This document shows, piece after piece, positions 12,737 to 26,223 of a stretch of 64,000 nucleotides of DNA. The notes below the pieces were generated by a model, which ran no database searches, had not been told where the DNA came from, and saw only the letters and a list, made by a program, of their open reading frames with translations. Where the stretch lies: contig OY747722.1 of assembly GCA_963556495.2 (NCBI GenBank), positions 20,386,001 through 20,450,000 of the forward strand, written 5' to 3'. Source of the DNA: Valencia hispanica (lineage: Eukaryota; Chordata; Actinopteri; Cyprinodontiformes; Valenciidae). How positions within the stretch are numbered: position 1 is the stretch's first letter; the number at the start of each line of letters is the position of its first letter. The position numbers and the translations under genes were made by a program.

Positions 12737-14390
12737 CATAAAATATGGTATTGTACAAGGTAGCATAAAATAAGTGCTTTGATCAAGATTTTCTACTAAC
12801 TGACATAAGCACACAAAAGCTCCACGGGGGTGTTACCTTAGTTTATCTTTTAACAACATCTGACTGTTGAGTGAAGACTACAACACGTGAAAAAGCCCAG
12901 ACGTTAGAGAAGTGGTCACAGGCAGCTTTGATGCCAACCAAATAGGATGTGTTTGTGTGTCCAGGTGTGTCCCCAGACTAACCGACTGGCAGGGATGTGC
13001 TGAGGGCCGCACTACTGTGTAAATGTTTCTGCTCAGAGAGGAGAAGTTAAGGCGGCCCCATGTTTTCCTTGCAGACAGACCATTCCAGTGCTCTCTGAAG
13101 GAGTGCTCTCAACTTACCTATATCTTAATCAGACGCTGCATGAATCGCAAAAAGTAAATCGTTTGAGACAAAACGTTGACTTCAACCGCCGTTTAACTTT
13201 CATTTGATCCATTCCAGAGTTTCTATTAGGAGATGGCCTGTTTAAACAAAGACAAAGATAAATCAGGATGAGCCCATTTTGCTTTGACACTCACCAGACA
13301 TGAGCTTCCCTACTGGTATTATTTACTCAGCAGCCATCTTCAGTGGATTTGATAAACACCGACGTGAAGCAGCCTTCAGTCTTCCTGTCATTGATGCATG
13401 TGAGCCTTATCACACAGCTTATCCTGACAGGACTGGGATGAGAAGACAGGGGACAACCGGGAATGTTTTGAATTTGCTTATCAGGTTGGAGACTTCAAAA
13501 GGGTTTATTTGCAGAACTTCAAGCATCTGTAAACTAGAATATAGTAATATGTTTAACAGTGGCTCCTTTTAAAGTTGTTCACATTTTGTTACATTACAAC
13601 CAAAAACGTCAATGTATTTTATTGGGATTTACTGCAAGAGCAAACAGATAAAGATCGTGATCACATTATGCATTGAAAAACAATACAGATCCATTATAAC
13701 ATAAGATCACACAACTTGTGCTAGACATAGATCCCAACAGAGATCGCACTAATAAAAAAATATGCAACAACTAAAGGGGCTTGAAAGCAAAACAAGAGCA
13801 TATCACATTCATCTGTGCATGACAATTCCAACTGACAAAAATACACTCGTAGCAATAAAACATACCACAGCAGACCGACTGTGTGTTTTGTTTCTGCCAG
13901 ATCAGGGACAATTATAGGCAAGCGTGGGTACGCTGAGAATACTGTAAATAAAAAGGAACAACAGTAGTTGCTAGGGAACGCCATAGGACCACACAATCCA
14001 TCCCGGCTTGTGGAGGAGGTGGAAAAGAGACAGACAGGTCCTGCCACAACAAGCGACTAATGATGCTGTGATATGAACTATATAAATATAGTTAGTATAT
14101 AGTTAGGCACTTTTGCTTTAAAAACTCTGAGAAAAGTTGATGGCAGACGTAAGGATTATCTCCATTTGTCCATCTTTTTCTTCACCACTTTGAGCACCAT
14201 CAGCGATTTATTACAAAAAAATAAATATTACCAACATGACAACATGGTCAGTTAAGAAGCTGCCACAGAATTTCTTATATTCCAACATGTTGCTGCATCT
14301 CAACACATATTAAATAGGTTCAAACATGAAGAACTGAAGCTTAATTTGTTAAACATAAAAAGCCTAATGTATAAATCACATATGTGTATT
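12737..14390. other. Intergenic with a small Tc1-like fragment
   Basis: At about 13575-13650 the run TTGTTACATTACAACC followed by TGTATTTTATTGGGATTT is the terminal region of a Tc1-like element. The frames at 13300 and 13721 show no recognisable product. Otherwise nothing seen. Confidence 0.4.
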
Positions 14391-14714
14391 GTTTGTGAGG
14401 CAAACCAGTTACATATAATGCTCATGCATTGGGATGAAGGGTGTCAAATTTTCCGTTAGAAGCTGAAGTTCCTTCGAATGTGTCAACAACAAAAAACAGT
14501 GCTTCAGGAGCACAGGTGTTGATGCTTGATTCGTCTGAGCAGTCACGTGATCAATGACGTCCGAAGCTCCACTTATGTCACTGTTTGGGTACCCGATTCA
14601 ATGGTTTCAAAAAGATCTGAATTACTGACTGAATCTGTGGTGTGTGTTGGAAGTGAGTTGCAACCACTAGCCTACCTAACAAGTGAGTGAAGGAGAGAAT
14701 AAGTGAAAGATCCA

Positions 14715-14800
14715 GCAGCATGGGGCATAGTGGTAGACCTATATGGAGAGGCTGTAGGCCTTGAATACGGCTGTCCTGGGTTTGAGTCCCAGCTTTGTCT
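14715..14800 (+). repeat. tRNA-like sequence, probable SINE head
   Basis: GGGGCATAGTGGTAGACC resembles a polymerase III A box region. A perfect T-arm follows at 14776-14792 (CTGGG, loop TTTGAGT, CCCAG) with B box GGTTTGAGTCC. No acceptor stem or anticodon arm closes, so it is not a working tRNA gene; a tRNA-derived retroposon is likelier. Confidence 0.45.
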
Positions 14801-16879
14801 TTTGTTTTTTTCATATGCATGTCAGCCCAAAACAAACAGAAAAATCTAAATGTATATATTAGGTTTTCTTCCAGTATGCTTACAAACATTAAGAAATCAA
14901 CAAAACAGTGACACCAAAAAAGGCATGAGTTTAAAGACAGTTCATCATTTGGCAAGCAGGTTGATTCAAGTTGGTGTTCATACTAAAGGCTACTAGAAGT
15001 CATCCAAGAGGACTGTTAGAAAGCTTCGAATAATGAACCGTTTTTTGACACAAGCTTCAGAAAGCTTCATTTGGTTCACTACACATTTACAGTATAGTGT
15101 GCTGCTGTGTAATGGCCAAGTGACTTTTAGTTGGACAGAACAGTCCACAACAAGCTCTTAGCATGCCGAGGTGAGTGAACATATCAATGTGAGGGGTTTT
15201 AACTTGTGTTTTTAAGCAATACTTTGGACCTCAAGTACCATCTGTAACAAAGCTGTAGGCACAAGCTCCGCACCTCATTTGCTTTTGCTGTAATTCAGTG
15301 ATTTTATTACAATCGTTACATACAGGTCTGATATGGTTGCTTCAACATTTGGGGTCATTTTCTATTTTTAAACAAATATAAAATAAAAAAAGGAATAAGA
15401 GAATATCATTCACTGTCAGATATAAGCCGTTGTTGAGGTAGGACAATTGGTGGCATATTGTTAATGGTGGCTATTGCAACGACAGCAGGACTTGAAGAAA
15501 TGATGGGAAAGAATTTCAGCAAATAATTACAGAGATCCAAAAGAATAAAAGCAGAGAATCTGACCTTGCAGCTGAAAGAAAAGGCAATTAATCACAGGGA
15601 GACCATCAGCATTGTTGTGTGTGATGACTTTATTGTGTAGTGTGAATGAGTGTCGAACATAACAAGCAATACTTTCACTGAGAGTGGCTTAAACTGAGAT
15701 AAGACGAGAAGTCAAATAGCTTTAATAACAGCTTTTATCCTTTCATGACATTTTGGATCTTTTCAAAATTCCATTAAGGAATAAAGACGGAAGGAATCAC
15801 AGCATTCTCATCACGTTAAACATGCTCCTATTACGGAAGGTTTCATATAATGATGGACCAAAAGTCAATCCTTTAAGCTAATTAAACATGCTTTGATAAA
15901 ATAAGGACTATCTTAACACGTTAGGCCAGTGAATGTATTTAATTTCTTTCCTAAAACCTACAAAAAGGAACTTAAAGACATTCATGATACTTACAAATAG
16001 TAATACATTTTCTTTCTAGGATAAAAAAAATGGTTATCCAACAAGGTGCACAAGTTTTCTTGTTTTATTTTTGTAGTATCAGTGATGGGCAGTCATATTT
16101 GGGTTCCCACTGTGCAATCACAAATCTGTTACACCTTAATGTATTCAAGTTACTGAGGATACAAGCAAACATCACTTTCAGGTATAGATGTACTGATCAG
16201 ACTTTTCATTACCGATACTGATTTCCAGTTGTTTTTTTTCTTTTTAGGTCCGACCAACTCAGAGCAATTTTTCTTTTTTAGGGACTCTCGCATAAAAGAA
16301 AAATGTGCTGCAGGAGGTAGTAGTTTGGAATTTACTAGAATGGAAGAAATCCAAGTTCCTGGCTTTTAGAAAATGTTAATTAAGCACATGCTGTTGGTCG
16401 ATGTGTCTTTAGAGTGAAAATAGGGGGACTTTGTAGTTTAAATCAATTTAATAGAAAAAAAGACGTCAAATTCTGGACTCTGATCAGTGCAGCTCTATTT
16501 TCAGGCATATGTTTCACATGTAAAAACTAACAAGTTACACATTAACATATAGGTTATGAACATGTGTCATACACATGTAAATTATTTACATCTCTTATGT
16601 TTAAATTCATGTCAACCGACATAAAAAAAAAATAAATGTATACCTTTTAAAATCTTCAATCAGTCATGACATTGTGTCTATCACCGATATTATTTTCAAC
16701 AATAAATTATAAAATATTATTTAACACAGTTCCTTTCATCTTAATATTGTAGTAATAAATAAGCAGCGTTTAGTGTTGGGTTAATATCACGTATTAGCCC
16801 ACGTAAACATTTAGGAATGAATCCAATTCCATAGACGAATGTACCAGTAATGCATTTGTTTTCTTCACCTTAAAACTGC
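14801..16879. other. Intergenic and probable pnpla8 3' UTR
   Basis: The right-hand few hundred bases should be the pnpla8 3' UTR (minus strand). The nearest AATAAA on that strand was not clear; an ATTAAA reads near 16447-16452. No other gene seen. Confidence 0.35.
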
Positions 16880-19800
16880 TTACAGTTTGGATATGAAGGG
16901 GATTCCATCATACATGTCAGCTTTCAGCTTGGCCCACTCGGCCAGCCTCTGGATGGCGCCCTTCTCTTGGCCTAACACGCTGGCCGCCTTCTTCAGCTTG
17001 GCCTCGTTGCGCTCGAGGTAGCGTTCCCCTTCGCCTTTGAGGATGTTCAGCTTCTCCTGGCGGTTCTCGTTCAGCGGCACGTCCTCGTTCATGTAGGGGT
17101 TGAAGCGGAAGTAGGTGTCCGGCGGCAGAAGGGCGTCCAACATGGTGTGCACCTCTGAAATTAGGAGTTGACATTAAGGCTACAAAGTCAGTCAAACTCA
17201 CTTTAGATACAGTCTGGCACCTAAAAAACAGCATCCTACTGTCACTTTATGCATTTGTTTGACATTTTGTTTTAAAATGAAACTTTAAAGATAAAATATA
17301 CCCTCCCAAAAACAAGTTTTGATCTGCTCACTTCTCTGGTGACATCACATGAGACAAAAAGAAACTGATCCAACTCTGCTTTAGTATCATTGATTGCAGC
17401 CTCTCTTATAGGCAAGGCAAGGGAATTTTATTTGTATAGCACACTTATAGGACTGGGTTCATTGGAGTGACCAATACATACTATAGAGGAAAAGAAAATA
17501 AGAGTAGCCTTCTCTAGACACCTGACAGGCAGTGGCACCATGATACTCTATCCTCCACACAGCCAGAAAAAACTCCCATGGCTCCAGCAGTTTCTCTAGA
17601 ATCTCATTAAATGGACTTTAAACGTTAGCAACTGAATGACAAAATCTTTGTGGTTTTAAAACCTTGGTTTACCTTGTTTAGTGCTGAAAAGCTACATTAA
17701 ACTATATTATTTTTGATCAAAATAGATTAGTGAGTGATGCATCATTTTGGTCTGACACTGGCTAATAACCTCTTTTTCTGGAATTACATTGTTTTTTTCT
17801 AGAAGCACTACCTGTGCATAACTTGAATCACAACTCGATAGCCATAGGTCTTTAACCGTCTGCTGATCAGCTCGATTCATCTGCCTCTTGTGATGTCATC
17901 AACCCAAATAAAGGCAAAACAGAATTATGTTTTCTTTCCTTCTTCAGTGGGCTATTACAATTTTTAGATTTTGTAAAATCCTGTGTTGGAAAACCATTAT
18001 TACATAGTCATGTTTTTATTGGTTGGTTGAAGAAAAGACATTATGGGGTAGCAGCTTCTATCCTTAAACCTCCACACTCTTTGAGATGTTAAATGCCAAT
18101 TCATCTTACCCTCCGTATCCGTGGCACTGCTGATGACGTGAGTCAGCTTGGTCTTCAAGCTTGTGTAACTCGTGCTGTTCTTGCCCACCGTCTCGTACCG
18201 TCCAGTTCCCAGAGACAACACGCACTCCAGGGGGGTGTTCGGCCACAGACACTTGCACTCATGAATGGCCAAAGCCGTGGGGTTGTTTATGAGGAGTCCT
18301 CCGTCCTTAAGACAGAGACAGAGGAGAGATTAAAGTAAAGAATGGAGCCTTGGATGTGTAGTTTAAATACAGTACTTGTGACAAGATTTCCGGGGATAAA
18401 TGAGGTGAAGTGGACAGGACGTCACAGAACTGCACAGCTTTGGATCAGAGATGTGCTACTCGGGCAAAGATCTGTTTACCCAGAAGTAAACAAGCTCCCT
18501 GAAACTAAAATAAGTCAGACATGACCTATTTAGGGAGTCACACAGCTGCATTACTCTGATTTCAGCTAGATTCATAAATTAAATCGTTTCACAGTACTCT
18601 AATATGAAGTGACTATATGTTGTGCAAGCAGCTGTGGAGTGAAACAAAAATAAGGACAATCTGCCTAAATACATGGCTGAATGGATTTAGCACTTCGGCC
18701 TTATCCGTCTTTCCCCAAATCCATGCCAAGACCTCTTCCGAGCCCAGAGATACTTCTGATTAAGAGTCAGATATAGACTACGAATGTGGGGACTTATCTT
18801 CCTCAGCACCACAGGAGAAAAGATTACTTCAATGACTTCTAAAGGTGATATGGAGGTTTGTAAAGAAAATTGAGGTCTTTGTCTCAGACAGCATTAGTTT
18901 GAAATGTTTTGTGACCGTGAGAACTTCAGTCAGTTCAGTTTTACTTCATATTATCGTTTTGTGACAATAAAACTAAAGCAAATACACTCAGTCATCACAT
19001 TTTTCATGACAAACTTTTTTATCTTTCCAGACTTCCACCACTAAAGTTCTCAGCCCAGTTTGAAAACATAAATCGAAAAGTTCCTTTTGGATTTTTGTGG
19101 ATATTTGGATACATGGATGGTCATGAAGAGAGAAACAAACCACCCGATGGATGGAAGATATGACAGCAAACAGATTGATATACTGTATAATGGACAAATA
19201 GAGAAATTTACAAACAGATGGATGCATGGATGGATAATCGACAAACAGATTGTGGGATAGACAGACAGAGATACTTTTTGATGGATAAAGCTGATAAAGG
19301 AGAATAACCGAATCCACTCCTATTGCAAGACTTCCCAGCTCTCACTGTGCTAATATAACCCCCAGTTGGGAAGAAAAATATTGAACTCTACAATGAATCC
19401 TAACAGTTTTAGGAGATGCATGTCCATTTCTGCATCAGAAACTGTATCAGTAAGTGCATGTGTCTGCAGTGTGTCTGTGTGGGTATTTTGATCTCCTGCA
19501 GTTTCATAATTCCCCTGAGAAATACCTCTGCTAGGTGCTGAAAACCAGAGTAGGAGTGAGACCAGCGGGTTGTAATGTCAGCTCAACCTGCGCTGCTCCA
19601 CAAGGAATGTGGAGGACAACACCAGCACATTTGATCAATCTCCAATCTTTTCCACTGGAGACAGAGGAAGACATGTACAAACAGAAGGAGCATCTACATG
19701 CAGATGGAAATTAGAGAGTGAGAGCATAGCCTTAAATGAGATGTTGCGTATGGATAAATAAAACAAGGACACATGTTTTACTTCTTGCTTCTTGGAAAAG

Positions 19801-22800
19801 ATCGAGCCAAACCAAGAGATTAGGATCGTTTATTGACCGAAACATAATCAGAGGCCAGCTATACCAGCATTTGCTTTAGGAAACAGCAGAGAGGAGCAAT
19901 GGGGGCCAAACTAATTTAGCTAAAGTAGGTTATCAAAAAGAAGCTAAGCCTCCAGCCTAATTGCTCTCTAATAGGGGCGGCTAAAGATATCTGGCCTAAT
20001 AATCGAACTTCATAGAATAATACCCGTCTGTTTGAGCAGCTCCCTGAAGGCACAAACACACTCTGATTTAAAAGACTAAAGAAATAGAAAGAAAAATATA
20101 CAGTGCCTTAAAAGTATCCCTCCCCCCAGACATTTTTTACAATCAGGTTAAAACCACAAACTGCAGTGTTTTATTAGGATTTCATGTGAAGAAGGGCTTT
20201 TCAATTTACAAAAAACAAATCTGAAGAGTACTGTATGAATTCCTGTTCAGCCCCCTTTAATCTCAGTAAAAATACAACTGTTCTGTGAAGGTCTCTGAGG
20301 CTAAAATTGAACTTATTAGCCCACCCTGGCCACACCCTTGCCAATGCAAAACAATATGGTGGCAGCATCATGCTGTGGGGTGCTTTTATTCTGGAGGGAC
20401 AGGGAAGTGGGTTGATGGGAAGATGATACGACACAATATAAGGATGACCTATACTGTACACGTTGTTCCTTATACAGGAGCACAGTGTACACCGAGCTCC
20501 TGATTAAAATCCAGCATCTCTTCAACATAAGGATTGAACTTCTGCTACAGTCAAGAAAAAAAAAAAGAGATGCTACAATTTTTTAATTAAGACAGTAATT
20601 AATGCAAAACTGAGTGAAGTGAAAGTAATCACACAGAAAATTACAGAAGCCCTAGATATTATCCCTTTGCAGTCAAGTACAAGGCTGCAATATTACAATT
20701 ATAGCAATTACTGAGATACATTTCTGAGCTCGTTGTACTCGATTTTGTAGATACTTTTTCAAAGTTATATGCAGTTTAATTATTTCCTCTTAAAATTTTA
20801 AAACAAAAATTGAACTGAATTTGGCTGAACTTGACCGTGCCAACCAATTTACCAGCCCTCCATGCTGTACCTGATGAAGGTCTTTTCCCAGAACAAATTC
20901 CTGAAAGTATCCGGGGGCAGCAGATGAGGCTCGGATAGCCTGCCACATCTTGTGTTTGCAGTCTCCAAGGTAGTGCGACCTCACTCCGGGCATGAGTCTG
21001 TAGTTCCTGAACACGTAGGCCTTCAGAGGCAATCCTCTGTTGACGATGGTGCTAACCGCTGCCACCTAGTGGACAAACAACACTTAGGGCATGTTGGCTC
21101 TCATAAAAAGATACAGAAAAAAAGAGCAGATTGAGACTACAGAAAAATACTTAAGTAAATAAATTGATTACCACTAGTTTTTAATTACTAAAATAAATAA
21201 AAATCTCTAACTACAGAAAAGGTCTTACTTTGGGGCAGTGTGGGTCCCTTGCACTCTCAATCAAACGTCCCTCACCCATACGTTCCCTAACAGAAAAATA
21301 ACAGCATATAAAATATCCCTACAAATAAGAATGATATACAAACTGTAAGGAGCAAGTGAAAAAAAAGACTAACCTGAGGATGCTCTCCCACATTTCGCTG
21401 TCGTAGAAAGCATGGCTCCAGCCCATCTTCACAGTTCCAACAATGACGTTCTGTTTGAAGATGTCCGAGCCCAGCTTTCTGTACATATCCTCACACTCTT
21501 CTAAGGGGATCTGGAATATCCCCAGCATGAATGCCAAAATGGCGCCTGTTGGAATTTTTATTTAATTTAATTTAATAACATTAGAATTCGAGAGCATAGA
21601 AGAAAAACAAAGTCTGGTAACTTCTGATCGAATATGACATCAAATTAAAGGAATTAATTTGTGTTAAATAGATAAAACGGCATACCTGTGCTGACCCCAC
21701 AGATGTAGTCAAACAGCTGATGGATTCGTTTTCCAGTCAGGACTTGCAGTTTATGAAGAGTCTGCAGGGCCAGTAGTCCTCTGCAAACCCAAACACCATC
21801 TTTATATTTTAAAAGCCTAACAAAAGTCAGCATTTTATACTTAAACCAATAACAAGAGAACAATAGATGTTTGCCTCTTTAAATATTTGTCAGTTGTATC
21901 AGAAAATAGAATATAATTTTTTTAAATTTTGATTGCATTCTTGTTTTTGTCCTTACATACCGGTACATCCAGTAGTTTTTATTGCACAGACAGTAAAAGC
22001 CACAAATTTAAGTAAATGCTTCTGTTTATACTCATTTCCTAATAAGACGGTACCCAGTCTTCTCTTATAAGCATGCCAGATCCTCCACCATACTTAAGAG
22101 TAGGCACAAGGTGCATTCCTTATGATGTCACACCAAGCCCACCTGGATCACATCTCATCTGACCAAAGCACACAGTTCCAGTTAAAGCATCAAAACAGTT
22201 TAGTAAACTCCACGTTTAGAGATATTTTTTTACATCCCTACGATCCTCCTTACTGTGTGTAATGACAATCTAAATCAGTGGGCAATAGCTTAAAAAAAAA
22301 CAATACAGGCCTCTGCCTCATATATTCATACCAGTGATATGAAATCATGGATTGCTCTGAGGTTCATAAAAACCTTGATTAGCTTTAAAAGGTGAAGTGT
22401 AGATCCCTTAAATACTTTAGAAGGTTTAATTTGAAGGGCTGATTAGGAGAATCAATAAAACATTTTAAAAAGTTTCCCTAATACGAATATTCACCTACGG
22501 AAAAGGATTAGTGCCATAGAAAAAAATAAGGAATTGTGACTTTAATAAAGATGAACACCTGGGAGCAACCAGCTTCAATGACAGAGATGCGAGTTGTTCA
22601 GGAGGAGAACAAGTCTGAAGGAACAAGTCTGATTTAAGTGTTTCTTTTACGTAGCCTAGGATTAAAAGTCAGAATTCTGAGGGAAAAAAAGTCAGAATTT
22701 AGAGAATAAAGTCTTTTTTTTCAGTGGCTCTAATCCTCTTCCGTATTCTCAAAGAAACACAATGACTTTCACAAAATATGCAAAAGTTGCACCCTGTATC

Positions 22801-25800
22801 TTCAGGTTAACACTGTGCCCACTTGACTAGAATTTGATCACTTACATAGGTCATCCATCAATCAATCAATCAAACTTTTATTTATAAAGCGTTTTTCATA
22901 CAAGACTTGCAACTCAAAGTGCTTTACAGATTAAAATTACCCCACATAAACCATAATCCCATCCGACACTCACAGATTTAAAAGCATGATCAGTTATCCC
23001 TCCCTCACCACAGCCCAACTCCAATGCACACAAACATTTAAGAACAACAATAAAAAGGACATAAAAAGGACATTGGGCCAAGTGCAGATGAGTCAGGTAT
23101 GGAAACGCCATCAAGGGAGCCATCTGCGCCAGCAGCAGCAGATCAACCTCAGCAGCCGAGGCTCACAGGGCGCCCAGAGGAGGCAAGGCCAAGACCCCCA
23201 CATCCACCCAAGTGCTACCTGGAGAGCACCCAGGCAGCCACAGCCGACCACCGCTGCTGAGGCAGAGGGCTCCTACTTAGGAAACACTAGCAAGAAGATT
23301 AAATTAACAGATAGCAGTATAGCAATAACAAGCGATATATATATGATAAGACTATGCAGTAAAACACTGAAAATATAATCAAGCAATTATCAGTTAAAAG
23401 CTAGGCTAAAAAGGCGAGTCTTGAACCTGCTCTTAAAAACATGAATGTTCTCCACGGTCCTGAGGTCCTCCGGCAGCCTGTTCCAGAGGTGAGGGCCTCA
23501 ACAATAGAAAGACGCCTCGCCTTGAGTGTGTGTCCTGACTTTAGAGATGACTTAAAAACCATTAAAAGAACCTTAAAATCAATCCTAAAACATACAGGGA
23601 GCCAATGCAATGAATTTAAGATGGGTGTAATATGTTTCCACCCCCTGGTCTTTGTCAGTACACGTGCTGCTGAGTATTGTAGAAGTTGTAAACCTGAGAT
23701 ACTCCGTGTGTCATAAGGAGACATGGAGAGGTACAACTGTGTATCGCCAGCATAACTCCATGTCTTCTGATGACACTGCCAAGAGGGAGCATATAAAGGT
23801 TAAAAAGCACTGGGCCTAAAATTTTATCTTGGGGCACATCACATGTAATATTCTGGACCATAGAAGAGCAGGTATCTAAACTTACCATAAAAGTCCTGTC
23901 TGTGAGATAGGATGTGAACCATTTGTGAACAGCACCAGAGAGGCCAATCTGTTTTAAACGGATTTAAAAAACTGTTTTCCACTGTTTTAAAGGCAGCGCT
24001 TAGATCCAGTAGAACCAACACTGTCACCTTCTGAGCATCATAGTTTAATCTGAAATCATTTAAAATCTTCAAAAACCACTGTGCTGTGGTCACCCTAAAG
24101 CCAGACTGAAATTTCTCCAGGACATTGTGTTCATTAATAAAATCATTAAGTTGAATTAAAACAAGCTTTACTTAAATTTTGCTTAGAATCCATGTTTTCA
24201 TTTATAACAATCTATATCAAGAATATTTTTTCATGAAACAATATTCAAGTTAATAGAAAAAAATTGTACCTTGTGCCTCCTCCATCTATGGCCAGTACCC
24301 TAATTCCTCTGCCTTTGACTGGATCTGTGTAGCCAACCAGCGCCAGAGCTTCTCTAACAGCCACCTGAAGGGAAAGGTCCCTGGCCTGGCGCAGTCGCAG
24401 CAAGCAGGGCAACACATTCTCCTAAAAGAGAGAATAATTAAGAATGCATGAGAAGGAAAAAAACATGCAAAGGAAATGCAAGAAATGTTCAAAAGCTGTG
24501 CGTCCACACTAACCTTGACTGCCACCCCCCGGGTCTCAGGAAACTCCAGAAGGTGAAGGCTGAGCTCCTCCACTCGAGTGGTGAGGAGCTTGATGTCGGT
24601 GACCCTCTGCAGACCCTTCACCAGGGCTCTGGTCCTGTTGTCTACACTCACTCTTGCTATTATCTGAGTGACAAATCAACAAAGTCAAGAATATATTAAA
24701 CAAAAAATTGAAATAAACAATTACATACAACAAAAATCTTGCAAAAGTATATCCCAAAACCATTTAACTCTAAAATATATAGTTCATAAATCAACTGCTA
24801 ATATAACAAATAATTATTTATTATGGATGTTAAACAATGTTTATTATTCTTTTTTTCATGTAAAAACATTCAAATCTAAAACATCATTGGCTGCAAATCA
24901 CCCTTAGCGCACTAATACCACTATGAAACATGGAAGTGGTAGCATCATGCTGTGGGAATGCTCATGTTCAACAGGGACGATGGAAAAAGCTGGTCACAGT
25001 TGAGAAGAAGAGAGTGAATACTGGTCAATCTTGGAAGAAAACATCTTAGAGGCTGCAAAAGACTTGAGAATGAAGAGCAGAACCCCACCTTCCTACAGGA
25101 CAATGGTTTTAAACATGCAGCCAGAGCTACAATTGGATAGTTAGGATCAAACATAAGCATGTGCTAGAATGGCCCAGTTAAAACGCAGACCTAAATCTAA
25201 CTTAGAATATGTGGCAAAAGTTAAGATTGAAGTTTGCAGACACTCTACAACTACTTTGACTGAGCTTAAGCTATTTAGCAAAGAAAAAAAAATCTAAATC
25301 TATTAAATGTGAATAAATTTCCATAAATCTACCTTTTCCCTTTGACTTAGCAGCTGCTGCTGCTTTGCCTTCTCAGCTTTCTCCTCTTCACCATCAGCCT
25401 TTTCCACTGCTCTGTCCACCATGCGTTCAGCAGAACCATCTGAAGAAGACTTGTCCTTGTCAATTGCCGCTTTTTTTGGATCACCTCGAAACTTGGGAAC
25501 CAGAGGCGCAATGTAGCTACCAACGAACGCCTGGACGCTGGGCCGAGGGTAGGAAAGGTAGTGGGTGAAGCCTTTTTTGGGGGAGGTACTCACTTCTGTG
25601 CTCTCACCAGCTTGGGTCACTGAGAAGGGGATCTCTTCACCCAGACTGGGCTTTTGTGAGGGTAGAGAGTTAGTGGGCACTTCAGTGCTCTTCGTCCCAG
25701 AGACTGGAGACAAAACAGGAATGTGGTCTGCTGTTCTCAGGGCGGTGGTCTGAGGAACAGGATCAGAGACATGCTGCTTGTTCTCTCCATCTTCTCTCTG

Positions 25801-26223
25801 TGCATTCGGGCCAAAGTAACTGTTGATGTGGTTTGATAGACTCTTATATGTCTCATCCATGTTTGTGGACAGAGCTGTTGGTTGAAACAGCTGCATGGTT
25901 TGCTTTGCCACAGCTGAAGAAGAGCTCAGAGCCGGTGTGTCTGCTGCTGAAGCTGAAGTGGACAGAGACTTCTTTGGAGCAACATACGGCTTTTCTGTAG
26001 CTTGCTCCCTCTGCTCATCCACCTCCTCCACTGCACCATCTTTCCCATCTGCCTTTTCCTTCATTGCTCCAGAAGCGTTGTCATTAGAACTTAAGGTCTC
26101 AGCTTTGAGTGGCGCTTTCTCAGTTACGGCAGCGCCAGGCTTGAAGCGGGAGAACCTGGAGATGAGGTCCGTGCCTCCCACTGCCTTGGTTACGCTGTCG
26201 ATTGTGGACCTGAGGCGCGACAT
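16880..26223 (-). CDS. pnpla8: Calcium-independent phospholipase A2-gamma (patatin-like phospholipase 8), complete CDS
   Basis: Membrane-associated patatin-type lipase (iPLA2-gamma) that hydrolyses phospholipid acyl chains in mitochondria and peroxisomes. Nine coding exons join in frame: 26223-25333, 24663-24514, 24421-24270, 21780-21686, 21545-21374, 21286-21229, 21065-20871, 18305-18110, 17154-16880, giving 2184 nt and 727 aa. All eight introns are GT-AG. The nucleotide-binding-like loop DGGGTR is at residues 393-398, the lipase motif GVSTG with catalytic Ser428 spans exons 4-5, and the catalytic Asp572 of DGG opens exon 8. The protein ends in SKL, a type 1 peroxisome signal. The first 300 residues are low-complexity and poorly conserved, as in the family. 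The start matches the internal Met of the human protein (about residue 101), not the human N-terminus. An acceptor-like CCCAG lies 18 nt upstream of the ATG, and an in-frame TGA lies just before it, so a further 5' exon is likely. Identification is very secure; exact edges are hand-derived. Confidence 0.95.
17413..17620 (-). repeat. Short retroposon fragment in the last pnpla8 intron
   Basis: GGCAAGGCAAGGGAATTTTA followed by TTTGTATAGCACACTT is the same tail as in the LINE at 6285, then about 150 bp of degenerate sequence. No coding content. Confidence 0.45.
19105..19285. repeat. Degenerate GATG-rich minisatellite
   Basis: Irregular repeats of ATGGATGG, GACAAACAG and GATAGACAGACAG across about 180 bp inside a pnpla8 intron. 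The open frames read here (109 and 64 codons on the minus strand) come from the repeat. Confidence 0.5.
20101..20560 (+). mobile_element. Tc1-like transposon relic in a pnpla8 intron
   Basis: Opens with CAGTGCCTTAAAAGTATCCC, the usual outer end of teleost Tc1-like elements, and contains TGGTGGCAGCATCATGCTGT, the coding trace of the GGSIMLWG transposase motif. Heavily deleted. Confidence 0.65.
22060..22230 (-). mobile_element. Tc1-like fragment
   Basis: Phrases such as CCTCCACCATACTTAAGAGT and CATCTGACCAAAGCACACAG are the antisense of the middle of Tc1-type transposase genes. Short and degenerate, within a pnpla8 intron. Confidence 0.45.
22854..24165 (-). mobile_element. LINE with reverse transcriptase remnants in a pnpla8 intron
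   Basis: The 3' tail is ATCAATCAATCAATCAAACT on the plus strand. Minus-strand frames, in order 24093-23839, 23888-23655 and 23736-23401, give [23 protein letters not shown] and [17 protein letters not shown], all hallmarks of L2/CR1-type reverse transcriptases. The catalytic YxDD region is deleted or frameshifted, so it is inactive. A 3'-half copy of the same family is at 28205-29150. Confidence 0.75.
24900..25250 (+). mobile_element. Tc1-like relic in the first pnpla8 coding intron
   Basis: ATGAAACATGGAAGTGGTAG then CATCATGCTGTGGGAATGCT matches the [11 protein letters not shown] region of Tc1 transposases; the following ~250 bp is degenerate element body. Confidence 0.55.

Noticed and set aside
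14715..14800. Functional tRNA gene
   Set aside because: Only the T-arm folds; acceptor and anticodon stems do not close.
22986..23378. 130-codon plus-strand frame rich in Gln and Pro
   Set aside because: It is antisense to the LINE 3' untranslated region, which occurs again at 28300-28620.
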